DNA of 64,000 nucleotides. Source: an uncultured Prevotellaceae bacterium (GTDB taxonomy: Bacteria > Bacteroidota > Bacteroidia > Bacteroidales > Bacteroidaceae). The DNA lies in NCBI GenBank assembly GCA_902771155.1, contig CACXVS010000021.1, positions 62,001 to 126,000 of the forward strand, given 5' to 3'. A program made the translations under genes and the position numbers. Under the pieces are notes generated by a model. That model ran no database searches and was not told where the DNA came from. It was given only the letters and a program-made list of their open reading frames with translations. Below, piece by piece: positions 56,066-64,000 of the stretch. Numbering within the stretch: the first letter of the stretch is position 1; each line of letters starts with the position of its first letter.

Positions 56066-56230
56066 ATGAACAAGGATCAGATACGTAATTGGCTGAACAT
56101 CATCTTTATGATTATGGCCGTTGTCGGGGTGATTTATTATTTAACCAAAGACAGGACTGTCGGCACATACATCATTTTGTTCTCCATGTGTTTCAAGATT
56201 GCAGAGTCGTCTTTGCGAATGATCAAGTAA
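56066..56230 (+). CDS. 54-aa two-helix membrane protein
   Basis: Begins MNKDQIRNWLNIIFMIMAVV and ends SSLRMIK. Two hydrophobic helices (about residues 10-26 and 33-45) are separated by the charged turn LTKDRTVG. It fits exactly between the DUF4468 gene (2-nt gap) and the porin gene (5-nt gap), which with its plausible ATG argues that it is real. No family recognised; small membrane proteins at this position may accompany the porin. Confidence 0.75.
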   Translation: MNKDQIRNWLNIIFMIMAVVGVIYYLTKDRTVGTYIILFSMCFKIAESSLRMIK

Positions 56231-56235
56231 GCGCT

Positions 56236-58593
56236 ATGACAAAAAGACTGAGTTTGCTGTTTCTCGCTCTGCTGGCACTGATCAACGTCAGTGCCCAGGA
56301 TACGTTTAACCAGATTGACGAGATGGGCAATATCACGCAGCGTAGCGACAACCAGAACTTCAACAAGCACAATAACGACACGACACGCAACAAAGAGATA
56401 CCCAAAGGTCTCTATACCTGGACACTCGACAGGAAATTCGGCGACAGGAACTTCGTGGAGCCCGATACGGTTCCCCACCTCTTCATGAACACGACGTTCA
56501 ATAGTGCGATGTATGGCGAGTACAGCCATACAGGAAGCAACTACACCCCACGTCTGAGTAGGATATTCGTCAATCGTCCTGAAAGCGACATCTTTATCTT
56601 TACCCAGCCTTACGGGTTTGTCGATAAGCGCCCTGAGAAGTTTCTTTTTATGAACACGTTGTCGCCCTACACCAATGTGCTCTACGACAACTGCGGAAAC
56701 AACACCAACGGTGAAGACCATATCGATGCGAAGTTTGCCGTGAATGCCGGTAAGAGGATCAATGTGGGCTTCGACCTCGATTATGCCTATGCCAGAGGCT
56801 ACTACAGCAACCAGAGCATCTCGCATTTTAATGGCACCCTGTTCGGCTCCTATGTTGGCGACCGCTATAACCTGCACTTGTTCTTCAACACGGCTCATCA
56901 GAAGGCTACCGAGAACGGAGGTATCACCAACGACAATTACATCACGCATCCTGAGTCGTTCCAGGACAGTTACAATGAGAACGAGATTCCCACGATACTC
57001 TCAGAGAACTGGAACCGCAACGACCACCATCACATATTCCTGACTCACCGTTATAACATCGGTTTCTACCGTAAGGTGAAGATGACGGAGGCAGAATTGA
57101 AGGCCCGTGAGTTTGCCATGCAGTCGAAGAAGGCCAAGGAAGCTAAGAACGGTGCCAAACAGGAAGGTGCACCTCTGGGGCGCAAGGAAGTTGCCAAACC
57201 GATGGGAAGGCCTGAAGGGGCAAAGATCATGGGAGCCGAACCTAAGGCAGACACCGTTGACTCACTGGCCATTGCCGTTGACACCACCCGCATTAAAGTT
57301 GAGAGTCTGGAGGCTCTCGACAGTCTGAACAGGGCTCAGGCCATCCAAGACTCTATCGATGCCACTATGAAACAGGAATACGTGCCTGTGACGAGCATCA
57401 TCCACACGATGGAATACAACAACTACGAACATATCTATCTGGCTTATAACACCCCATCGGACTATTATCTGAACAAGTATTACAGGCGGAACGAAGAAGC
57501 AGGTAACGACTCGATCCACGATGTGATGCGCAACATTCAGTTCAAGAACACCTTTGGACTGGCACTGTTGGAGGGTTTCAACAAATACATGAAGGCCGGA
57601 CTGAAAGCCTTCTTGACCTACGACTACAACAAATATGAAATGCCTGACACCCTGAATGGCATAGCCACTCAGACGAAATGGAACGAGCACGACATCAGTA
57701 TTGGCGGACAGCTCAGCAAGACGCAGGGCAAGACCCTCCACTTCAATGTGATGGCCGAGGCCTGGATGACTGGTGCCAATGCCGGGCAGTTGCATGTGGA
57801 TTTCAATACCGATCTGAATTTTGCCCTCTTCGGGGATACTGTCCAGCTGGCTGCCAAGGCTTATTTCCACAGGAACAATCCCGTGTTCTTCCAACGTAAG
57901 TTCCACTCCAAGCATATCTGGTGGAACGATGATGACATGTCGAAGGAAACACGTACCCGTGTGGAGGGACTCTTCAGCTACCAGAAGACAGACACACGTC
58001 TGCGAGTGGCCATCGAGGAGATACAGAACTATACCTACTATGGTATGAGTTACGACATGATTGCTCAGTCGTCTGGTTCGACAACCAACTATGGTCGTAA
58101 GAATATGACGGCTGGCGTCTATCAGGAGTCGGGCAATATCAACATCCTTACCGCTCAGCTCCATCAGAACTTCCGTTTAGGTCCCATCAACTGGGAAAAT
58201 GTCATCACCTACCAGAATAGCAGCAACAAGGAAGTACTGCCCCTGCCAGCCTGGAACATCTTCACAAACCTCTACCTGAAGTTCAAGATAGCCAAAGTGC
58301 TTGGCGTGGAACTTGGCGCTGATGCCACCTATTTCACCAAGTACTATGCACCGGACTACTGTCCGATGATTACCCAGTTTGCCGTTCAGAAAAACGAAGA
58401 GAGCCGGATTGAACTGGGCGGCTATCCCTTCGTGGACGTCTATGCGAATATGGTACTGAAAGGTGTGCGCTTCTTCATCATGATGAGTCATGTGAACGCA
58501 GGCTCAGGCAATCGCATGAGTTTCCTGGCACCCCACTACCCCACCAACAGCGATGTGCTGCACATCGGCGTATCGTGGAACTTCTTCAACTAA
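56236..58593 (+). CDS. Putative outer-membrane porin (Porin_10 family)
   Basis: 785 residues from the ATG at 56236, which begins the signal peptide (MTKRLSLLFLALLALINVSA). The rest is rich in alternating aromatic and polar strands typical of an outer-membrane beta-barrel (NVGFDLDYAYARGYYSN, YNLHLFFNTAHQK) and ends with WNFFN, the aromatic C-terminal residue expected for barrel assembly. The segment YGEYSHTGSNYTPRLSRIF and overall length fit the Bacteroidetes putative-porin family (PF14121). A charged region (about residues 285-330; KAREFAMQSKKAKEAKNGAK) is probably a periplasmic or external loop. Last gene of the operon from 55446; it converges on menA with a 4-nt overlap. Confidence 0.8.
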   Translation: MTKRLSLLFLALLALINVSAQDTFNQIDEMGNITQRSDNQNFNKHNNDTTRNKEIPKGLYTWTLDRKFGDRNFVEPDTVPHLFMNTTFNSAMYGEYSHTGSNYTPRLSRIFVNRPESDIFIFTQPYGFVDKRPEKFLFMNTLSPYTNVLYDNCGNNTNGEDHIDAKFAVNAGKRINVGFDLDYAYARGYYSNQSISHFNGTLFGSYVGDRYNLHLFFNTAHQKATENGGITNDNYITHPESFQDSYNENEIPTILSENWNRNDHHHIFLTHRYNIGFYRKVKMTEAELKAREFAMQSKKAKEAKNGAKQEGAPLGRKEVAKPMGRPEGAKIMGAEPKADTVDSLAIAVDTTRIKVESLEALDSLNRAQAIQDSIDATMKQEYVPVTSIIHTMEYNNYEHIYLAYNTPSDYYLNKYYRRNEEAGNDSIHDVMRNIQFKNTFGLALLEGFNKYMKAGLKAFLTYDYNKYEMPDTLNGIATQTKWNEHDISIGGQLSKTQGKTLHFNVMAEAWMTGANAGQLHVDFNTDLNFALFGDTVQLAAKAYFHRNNPVFFQRKFHSKHIWWNDDDMSKETRTRVEGLFSYQKTDTRLRVAIEEIQNYTYYGMSYDMIAQSSGSTTNYGRKNMTAGVYQESGNINILTAQLHQNFRLGPINWENVITYQNSSNKEVLPLPAWNIFTNLYLKFKIAKVLGVELGADATYFTKYYAPDYCPMITQFAVQKNEESRIELGGYPFVDVYANMVLKGVRFFIMMSHVNAGSGNRMSFLAPHYPTNSDVLHIGVSWNFFN

Positions 58594-59507
58594 ACCAGTA
58601 ACAGGCCGATACTTACGCAAAGCCCATATACGAAGATATTACGCGCTGTTTCTCCTAAGCAGAGATTCAGCGCTTTTCCTTGATAGATACGTTTGATTTT
58701 CAGATAGGTCAAGATATGCATCAGGAGATAGATGAAGGGGAAGACGAAGGCCAACACGTGGCCGTTCATCCAAAAGGTGCCTCCCAAGATGATGGCTCCG
58801 ATGCCAACACCCATATAGAGTTGAAGTCCGGCCTCAGCACCCAACTTCACGATGATGGTGTTCTTTCCTGCCTCGCGGTCGTTGTCTCTATCGCGGAAGT
58901 TATTGACGATCAACAAGGCATCGATAACTAATCCACAGGCCAGAGAGGCCAGAAAAACCTGCCACGTGATAGTATGCAGTTGGACATAATAACAACAGCA
59001 AACGGGAACGATGCCGAAGAACACCAGCACCAGCACATCGCCCAGGCCTTTGTAGGAGAAAAATGTGGTATAAAGGAAGGCGAAAACGACACATAGCGCT
59101 CCGACGATAATCATCTCCAAGCCACCAAACCAAGCCAATGGCAGACCGATGACACAGGCTAGACAGGTGGTGGCAGCAATCGCTTTCTTCATAGCGTCGA
59201 GCTTTACCCAACCCATCGCACAAGCCCTGCGAGGGCCGAGGCGCGTCTCCGCATCATCAGCCCCATTAGCGAAGTCGAAGAAGTCGTTGATGAAGTTTGC
59301 ATCGATCTGCATGGCAAATGAAAAAAGCAGGCACAGAAGCGCAGCCACCCAACTGAACGTACCCTCCTCATAGAAAGTCCTTGCATCGGTATAGGCCAGA
59401 GCCACACCAATCATGACCGGTACGGCTGCACCTGATAAAGTTTTCGGACGGGCCGCCAACACCCATGCCTTCGCTGAATTTGGCTTAATTATCTGTTCTT
59501 CCATCAT
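58590..59507 (-). CDS. menA: 1,4-dihydroxy-2-naphthoate polyprenyltransferase
   Basis: UbiA-family membrane enzyme that attaches the polyprenyl chain to 1,4-dihydroxy-2-naphthoate in menaquinone synthesis. About 305 residues. Nine or so transmembrane helices are visible, with the two Asp-rich motifs DANFINDFFDFANGAD and NNFRDRDNDREAG that bind Mg-diphosphate. The start is placed at 59507 (or 59504) because the promoter -7 box occupies 59526-59533, which rules out the TTG at 59528. Promoter: TTTG (59554-59557), 20 nt, TACTTTTG (59526-59533) on the minus strand, overlapping the promoter of the divergent HD gene. Confidence 0.93.
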   Translation of the reverse strand: MMEEQIIKPNSAKAWVLAARPKTLSGAAVPVMIGVALAYTDARTFYEEGTFSWVAALLCLLFSFAMQIDANFINDFFDFANGADDAETRLGPRRACAMGWVKLDAMKKAIAATTCLACVIGLPLAWFGGLEMIIVGALCVVFAFLYTTFFSYKGLGDVLVLVFFGIVPVCCCYYVQLHTITWQVFLASLACGLVIDALLIVNNFRDRDNDREAGKNTIIVKLGAEAGLQLYMGVGIGAIILGGTFWMNGHVLAFVFPFIYLLMHILTYLKIKRIYQGKALNLCLGETARNIFVYGLCVSIGLLLV

Positions 59508-59522
59508 TTTTTCATTATTTTC

Positions 59523-59557
59523 TTGCAAAAGTAATCAGAAAATCGTATATTTGCAAA
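59523..59557. promoter_or_regulatory. Overlapping divergent promoters for menA and the HD gene
   Basis: Plus strand: TTG (59523-59525), 20 nt, TATATTTG (59546-59553). Minus strand: TTTG (59554-59557), 20 nt, TACTTTTG (59526-59533). The two promoters occupy the same 35 bp face to face. Confidence 0.85.
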
Positions 59558-59592
59558 CAAAAGACAGACTTTTTTATAATAAAACACCAACA

Positions 59593-60237
59593 ATGAACTA
59601 TCAGTCAAGTACTCCCAGCCTCGATCTGGTGGAGTTTATCGAAACCCAGATACTCCCTCGTTACGCTGCTTTCGACCGTGCCCACAACATGGAGCATGTC
59701 ACCCGAGTCATCCGCAGTTCCCTGGAACTGGTCAAGGCCACAGGAGCCGATGTCAACATGGCCTATACCATTGCCGCCTATCACGATTTGGGGATGATTG
59801 GCCATCGTGCCGACCATCACATACGAGGCGGTAAGATTCTCGCTGCCGATGCCCGCCTGAAGAAATGGTTCTCGCCCGAGCAGATCAAGATTATGAAAGA
59901 AGCCGTCGAGGATCATCGCGCCTCAGCCAGTCGGGCACCAAGAAGTATCTATGGGAAGATTGTGGCCGAGGCTGACCGTGACATAGATACAGAGACCGTT
60001 GTGCGTCGTACCGTTCAGTTCGGCCTCAGCAACTATCCTGAGATGGACAAGGAAGGGCACTGGAAACGGTTTAAGGAGCACATGGACAACAAGTACTCCA
60101 AGGAGGGTTATATCCGATTGTGGATACCCAACTCGCCCAATGCCAAGAAACTGAACGAACTGCGCGACCTCATCGCACAGCCAGATAAACTGCGCGAGGC
60201 ATTTGAGCAAGTCTTCGCTGAAGAGAGCGCTACATGA
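59593..60237 (+). CDS. HD-domain phosphohydrolase
   Basis: 214 residues from the ATG at 59593, about 40 nt after the -7 box; upstream frame extension into menA is rejected. The metal-binding HD signature is present: His in AHNMEHVTRV, the His-Asp pair in AAYHDLG, and a later EDHRAS, with a final Asp in AEADRDID. Family members hydrolyse phosphate esters or nucleotides; the substrate cannot be told. Its 3' end overlaps the small membrane-protein gene on the other strand by 8 nt. Confidence 0.87.
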   Translation: MNYQSSTPSLDLVEFIETQILPRYAAFDRAHNMEHVTRVIRSSLELVKATGADVNMAYTIAAYHDLGMIGHRADHHIRGGKILAADARLKKWFSPEQIKIMKEAVEDHRASASRAPRSIYGKIVAEADRDIDTETVVRRTVQFGLSNYPEMDKEGHWKRFKEHMDNKYSKEGYIRLWIPNSPNAKKLNELRDLIAQPDKLREAFEQVFAEESAT

Positions 60238-60382
60238 GGTACAGCCAATAAACGGCTGCCAAGATCACAATCAGTACGATCAGAACCACCGACTTGACAA
60301 AGCAGGTCGTCACCTTCTTCACAACGATGAAGGCTACCATGATGGCTACCAGTGCAAAAATGTAATATCCTATATTTCCCAT
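60230..60382 (-). CDS. 50-aa two-helix membrane protein
   Basis: Begins MGNIGYYIFALVAIMVAFIV and ends WLYLM. Two hydrophobic helices are separated by KKVTTCFVKS. Its ATG shares one base with the stop of the pseudouridine synthase gene (TGATG), a sign of translational coupling, and it is the last gene of the uxaC operon. Function unknown. Confidence 0.7.
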   Translation of the reverse strand: MGNIGYYIFALVAIMVAFIVVKKVTTCFVKSVVLIVLIVILAAVYWLYLM

Positions 60383-61278
60383 CACTTAAACAATTTTCTG
60401 AATGTAACAGGGATTGGTGTCTCAAACTCCATCGGCTCACCAGTCACGGGATGACGGAAGCAGAGCAGCCAGGCATGCAGACAAAGCCGATGCAGCGGAT
60501 CGTCGCCATTGCCATACTTCGGATCGCCACAAACAGGATGCCCCATATCGGCTGAGTGTACTCGAATCTGATTCTTACGACCCGTTTCCAACTTAAACTC
60601 CACCAGCGAATGCTCGGTGGTTCGGTCGATTACATGGAAGTGGGTCACCGCATACTTACCTCCATTGTCTGTTGGCGATGAGTAGGTGACATAGGCCTTA
60701 TTGTCCTTCAGCCAGTTGGCGATGGTACCTTCATCCTGTTCCATCTCACCAGAGCAGACAGCCACATAGCGACGGTCATAGACGATATCATGCCAATGGT
60801 GCTCCAGTATCTGTTCGGTCTCCATATCCTTCGCATACACCATCAGTCCGCTGGTGTCACGATCCAGCCGATGCACCACATGAGCCCTGCACTTCTGGCG
60901 TGATTTCTTGAAATAGTCGTCGAGCACCGACTTCACGTTCAGACTTGAGTGACCTGCCGCCATCGACAGGATACCAATCTCCTTCTCAATCACAATGAGC
61001 CACTTGTCTTCATACACAATCTTCACGTAACGGCTCTTAAAGCCCTTCTGGTTGCGCTTGGTCTTACTCACAGCCACCTTCATGCCTTTTTCAAGGGGGA
61101 AATCAAACTGTGAGACGGTCTTGCCGTTTACCTTGATGCCCCTACCCTGAAGCGTCGCCTTGATCTTCGTCTTCGACTGCTTGACATTGGCCAGAAGCCA
61201 CTCCAGCAACGGCATGGGCTCCTGCACCACGAAGTGATCGTAGTCGCCCTCTTGGTTTTGTCCTGCGTTGTATCTCAT
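60382..61278 (-). CDS. RluA-family pseudouridine synthase
   Basis: 298-residue RNA-modifying enzyme. An S4 RNA-binding domain occupies about residues 22-75 (LLEWLLANVKQSKTKIKATL ... GIKVNGKTV). The catalytic domain has the RluA-type signature HRLDRDTSGLMV, whose first Asp is the nucleophile, then the conserved GRKNQIRVHSADMGHPVCGD. It makes pseudouridine in rRNA or tRNA; whether it is RluD-, RluC- or RluA-type cannot be settled. Its ATG overlaps the uxaC stop by one base (TAATG). Confidence 0.93.
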   Translation of the reverse strand: MRYNAGQNQEGDYDHFVVQEPMPLLEWLLANVKQSKTKIKATLQGRGIKVNGKTVSQFDFPLEKGMKVAVSKTKRNQKGFKSRYVKIVYEDKWLIVIEKEIGILSMAAGHSSLNVKSVLDDYFKKSRQKCRAHVVHRLDRDTSGLMVYAKDMETEQILEHHWHDIVYDRRYVAVCSGEMEQDEGTIANWLKDNKAYVTYSSPTDNGGKYAVTHFHVIDRTTEHSLVEFKLETGRKNQIRVHSADMGHPVCGDPKYGNGDDPLHRLCLHAWLLCFRHPVTGEPMEFETPIPVTFRKLFK

Positions 61279-62684
61279 TAGTAGAACTTAAAGTATCTGC
61301 GGGCGTTGTAATAACTGATATCCTCCACCATACGGCCAAGGATCTCCATATCGCAGGGCAAGAGGCCCTTCTCGACATCGTTGCCAAGCAGATTGCAGAG
61401 GATACGGCGGAAATACTCATGGCGAGGATAAGAGAGGAACGAGCGCGAGTCGGTGAGCATTCCAACAAAACGGCTGAGAAGACCGAGTACCGAAAGCGTG
61501 TTCATCTGACGGATCATACCATCCATCTGATCATTGAACCACCAACCGGAACCAAACTGGATCTTACCGGGCTCACCACCCTGGAAGTTGCCGAGCATCG
61601 TGGCAATCATCTCGTTGGCACAGGGGTTCAGCGTATATAATATGGTACGTGTAAGCTTACCCTTCTTGTTCAGATTATCGAGGAAGTGCGACATGGCCTT
61701 GGCCGTGTTGAACTCTCCGATGGAGTCGAAGCCTGTATCCGGACCTATCTGATTGAACATCGCTGTGTTATTGTCGCGAATAGCTCCATAGTGGTACTGT
61801 TGGGTCCATCCTGCGTCTGCGTCCATCTCGCCCATCACGGTAAGGAAGCAGTGCTTGAACTGGCGGACCTCAAGCTGAGACAACTGCTGACCGCGCATGG
61901 CCTTCTCGAAGATGGTCTCGATCTGCGAGTCGGTGTAAGGCTCGTCATAGAACTCCTCAAGTCCGTGGTCGGAGAGTTTCGAGCCTTGCTCAGCAAAGAA
62001 GTCATGACGCTGTTGGAGAGCGTCCACCATATCCTGGAACTTCCTGATGCTCACACCACTCACATTGCTCAGCGCCTCAACATACTTGGAAAAGTCGGCC
62101 TTCTCGATATTCATGGCCCTGTCGGGGCGCCAGGCGGGCAGCATCACGGGATCCTCATCGGCCTTGTGCTTGGCATATTCGATATGGTTGTGCAGGTCGT
62201 CGATCGGATCATCGGTAGTGCACACACACTCCACCTTATAGTGCTTCATCAGACCACGGGCAGAGAACTCGGGGCTCTTCAGCTTCTCGTTACACTCGTC
62301 ATAAATCTCACGAGCCGTCTTCGGAGAGAGCAGCTTTTCGATGCCGAAGGCCGTCTTCAGTTCCAGATGCGTCCAGTGGTACAGCGGATTACGGAAACAA
62401 TAGGGCACTGTTTCAGCCCACTTCTCAAACTTCTCCCAGTCCGAGGTGTCCTTACCCGTGATAAACCGCTCCTCGATGCCATTAGTACGCATGGCACGCC
62501 ACTTATAGTGGTCGCCACCCAACCACAACTCAGTGATGCTCTTAAACCTGTGGTCGTTGGCCACCATCGCGGGAATCAGGTGACAGTGGTAGTCGATGAT
62601 CGGCATCTTAGCCGCATGGTGATGATACAAGTCCTGGGCCACCTTGGTCTCCAAAACGAAGTTCTCGTCGTTGAATTGTTTCAT
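61278..62684 (-). CDS. uxaC: Glucuronate/galacturonate isomerase
   Basis: 468 residues from the ATG at 62684 (MKQFNDENFVLETKVAQDLY); the frame extends upstream through the promoter. It is a cytoplasmic isomerase converting D-glucuronate to fructuronate or D-galacturonate to tagaturonate, the entry step for pectin- and glucuronate-derived sugars. Metal-binding and family motifs are present: IDYHCHLIPAMVANDHRF, CTTDDPIDDL, and the C-terminal DSRSFLSYPRHEYFRRIL. A TATCTTTG -7 box (minus, 62726-62733) lies 42 nt upstream. First gene of an operon with the pseudouridine synthase and a small membrane protein; divergent from the asparaginase gene. Confidence 0.97.
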   Translation of the reverse strand: MKQFNDENFVLETKVAQDLYHHHAAKMPIIDYHCHLIPAMVANDHRFKSITELWLGGDHYKWRAMRTNGIEERFITGKDTSDWEKFEKWAETVPYCFRNPLYHWTHLELKTAFGIEKLLSPKTAREIYDECNEKLKSPEFSARGLMKHYKVECVCTTDDPIDDLHNHIEYAKHKADEDPVMLPAWRPDRAMNIEKADFSKYVEALSNVSGVSIRKFQDMVDALQQRHDFFAEQGSKLSDHGLEEFYDEPYTDSQIETIFEKAMRGQQLSQLEVRQFKHCFLTVMGEMDADAGWTQQYHYGAIRDNNTAMFNQIGPDTGFDSIGEFNTAKAMSHFLDNLNKKGKLTRTILYTLNPCANEMIATMLGNFQGGEPGKIQFGSGWWFNDQMDGMIRQMNTLSVLGLLSRFVGMLTDSRSFLSYPRHEYFRRILCNLLGNDVEKGLLPCDMEILGRMVEDISYYNARRYFKFY

Positions 62685-62725
62685 GAGATTGTACGTTTTA
62701 TCGTTCTTAAGTTCAAATTTCCGTG

Positions 62726-62764
62726 CAAAGATAGCAAAAAATCCAGAGAAAAGCATTATCTTTG
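62726..62764. promoter_or_regulatory. Divergent -7 boxes for uxaC and the asparaginase gene
   Basis: TATCTTTG on the minus strand (62726-62733) for uxaC and TATCTTTG on the plus strand (62757-62764) for the asparaginase gene. Neither has a perfect -33 box (uxaC has ATG in place of TTG at 20 nt). Confidence 0.65.
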
Positions 62765-62795
62765 CAGAAAATATGCAATAAAACGCTTAAAATCC

Positions 62796-63827
62796 ATGCG
62801 CAGCAGAGTCCTACTTATCTATACCGGTGGTACCATCGGCATGAAACGCAACCCTCAGACGGGTGCTTTGGAGCCCTTCGACTTCGAGCAGCTCATCGTC
62901 CACGTGCCCGAACTGGAGCAGTTTGATACCGCGATCGACATCTATCAGTTCGACCCGCCCATCGACTCCAGCGACATGACGCCGGCGCGCTGGACGGAGC
63001 TCTCCCACTGCATCGCCGACCACTATGCCGACTACGACGGTTTTGTGGTGCTCCACGGCACCGACACGATGGCCTACACCGCCTCTGCCCTCTCCTATAT
63101 GCTGGAGAACCTCACCAAGCCCGTCATCTTCACGGGTTCCCAGCTGCCTATCGGACAGTTGCGTACCGACGGCAAGGAGAACCTCATCACCGCTGTGGAG
63201 ATTGCTGCCGCGAAAGACGAGGCAGGTCATGCCCGCGTGCCCGAGGTAGGCATCTGTTTCGGAGGCCATCTGCTCCGCGGCAACCGCACCACGAAGCAGA
63301 GCGCCGAGGAGTTCAATGCCTTCGAGTCGTTCAACTACCCCCATCTGGTGGAGGCAGGCGTGAACATCACCTACCACCGTGAGCGCATCCTGAAGCCCGA
63401 CTTCTCGAAGCCGATGACCCCCCATTTCCGGCTCGACAACAACGTGATCATCTTCTCGCTCTTCCCCGGCATCCGCGAAGACCTCATCCGCCATATCATC
63501 CACACGCCGAACCTGAAGGCCATCGTGATGCGCACCTTCGGCTCGGGCAATGCCCCCCAGAGCCCCTGGCTGCTCAACGCCCTGCGCGAAGGAACGAAGA
63601 ACGGCAAGGTCATCGTCAACATCAGCCAGTGCATGCAGGGAGCGGTGGAGATGAGCCGTTACGGCTGCGGCTATCATCTGCAGGAGGCAGGCGTCATCAG
63701 CGGCTACGACCAGACCGTCGAGAGTGCCGTCACCAAGCTCATGTTCCTGCAGAGCCATTACGAAAACGACCCGCAGACCGTGCGTCAACTGATGGCGCAG
63801 AGCCTGCGGGGCGAGATCACCGTATAA
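62796..63827 (+). CDS. ansA: Type I L-asparaginase
   Basis: 343 residues from the ATG at 62796; the longer frame upstream is antisense to uxaC. It hydrolyses L-asparagine to aspartate and ammonia in the cytoplasm. Both catalytic Thr motifs are present: IYTGGTIGM near the N-terminus and VLHGTDTMAYTASAL near residue 90, plus VIFTGSQLPIGQLRTDG. The lack of a signal peptide fits the cytoplasmic type I enzyme. The -7 box TATCTTTG is at 62757-62764. Confidence 0.95.
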   Translation: MRSRVLLIYTGGTIGMKRNPQTGALEPFDFEQLIVHVPELEQFDTAIDIYQFDPPIDSSDMTPARWTELSHCIADHYADYDGFVVLHGTDTMAYTASALSYMLENLTKPVIFTGSQLPIGQLRTDGKENLITAVEIAAAKDEAGHARVPEVGICFGGHLLRGNRTTKQSAEEFNAFESFNYPHLVEAGVNITYHRERILKPDFSKPMTPHFRLDNNVIIFSLFPGIREDLIRHIIHTPNLKAIVMRTFGSGNAPQSPWLLNALREGTKNGKVIVNISQCMQGAVEMSRYGCGYHLQEAGVISGYDQTVESAVTKLMFLQSHYENDPQTVRQLMAQSLRGEITV

Positions 63828-63835
63828 ATATTCCT

Positions 63836-64000
63836 TTATTTCTTGATAAACTCCACACGACGGTTCTTGGCACGGCCCTCGTCGGTTGAGTTGTCGGCAA
63901 CGGGTTCGTGCGAGCCCTTACCCACGGCACGCATGTTGAAGGGGTCGCATCCGAGTTTCTCCAGGGCATCCACCACGGCCTGGGCACGCTGCTGCGACAG
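63836..64000 (-). CDS. OmpA-family protein, C-terminal end (5' end outside window)
   Basis: 54 codons ending at TAA 63836. The sequence LSQQRAQAVVDALEKLG, then MRAVGKGSHEPVADNSTDEG and AKNRRVEFIKK, is the second half of an OmpA-type peptidoglycan-binding domain, including the conserved NRRVEF end. Most likely an outer-membrane protein anchored to the cell wall. The rest of the gene lies to the right of the window. Confidence 0.88.
   Translation of the reverse strand: MSQQRAQAVVDALEKLGCDPFNMRAVGKGSHEPVADNSTDEGRAKNRRVEFIKK

Noticed and set aside
59413..59592. Upstream extension of the HD-domain protein
   Set aside because: It covers the divergent promoter and the start of menA; the ATG at 59593 fits the promoter and the family N-terminus.
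61686..62795. Long N-terminal extension of the asparaginase frame
   Set aside because: It runs antisense through uxaC and its promoter; the enzyme begins at 62796 with a normal N-terminus and its own -7 box.
1..64000. tRNA, rRNA or insertion-sequence transposase genes
   Set aside because: None was recognised by eye on either strand; a covariance-model scan was not possible, so small RNAs cannot be excluded.

Overview
The window looks like the chromosome of a Prevotella-type member of the Bacteroidales. The evidence is the promoter form TTTG/TTG-N20-TAnnTTTG, seen many times; proteins with Por/type IX secretion C-terminal signals; C10 (streptopain-type) peptidases with Spi prodomains; BspA-type leucine-rich proteins; a Bacteroidetes-type putative porin; a DUF4468 protein; and MenA for menaquinone. 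This is judged from sequence features only; no database search was possible.

Layout. (1) 1-3.3 kb, plus strand: the 3' part of a periplasmic-propeller histidine kinase and its LytTR response regulator. (2) 3.3-36.5 kb, minus strand: a long run of very large secreted proteins. It contains two operons in which a gene with a type IX tail overlaps (ATGA) a large protein with a shared N-terminal domain, one C10 peptidase, several BspA-like LRR and Ig-like repeat proteins, a GLUG-repeat protein, and an operon that holds both a dockerin-like and a cohesin-like domain. (3) 36.6-41.9 kb: a small island with a decayed PIN toxin-antitoxin pair between 26-bp direct repeats, an HU-like gene, a non-coding block with three 22-bp iterons and two large palindromes, an unknown 482-aa gene, and a PrimPol/DUF3987 primase-helicase. 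(4) 41.9-55.2 kb, minus strand: two more C10 peptidases fused to Omp28-like thioredoxin folds, and a BspA-like protein. (5) 55.4-64 kb: housekeeping genes: DUF4468-small protein-porin operon, menA, HD hydrolase, uxaC-rluA-small protein operon, ansA and the end of an OmpA-family gene.

The unifying theme of regions 2 and 4 is a roughly 140-residue C-terminal module. I count 18 clear copies in ten genes, usually two in tandem, plus one divergent copy in an eleventh gene. In most of these genes it is followed by a short sorting-like tail (YYNLQGQRV...YIKNGRKVVIK type). N-terminal effector parts (protease, LRR, Ig, cohesin) differ while the 3' ends are nearly interchangeable. In three genes a small deletion inside this 3' part puts the tail out of frame. 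At five gene junctions the terminator hairpin of one gene carries, in its loop, the -33 box of the next gene's promoter exactly 20 nt from its -7 box, so the array is built from repeated terminator-promoter units. I read the whole as a modular secreted/surface protein array that exchanges its N-terminal parts and 3' ends by recombination. Collapse of near-identical repeats during assembly is a real alternative for the frame breaks.
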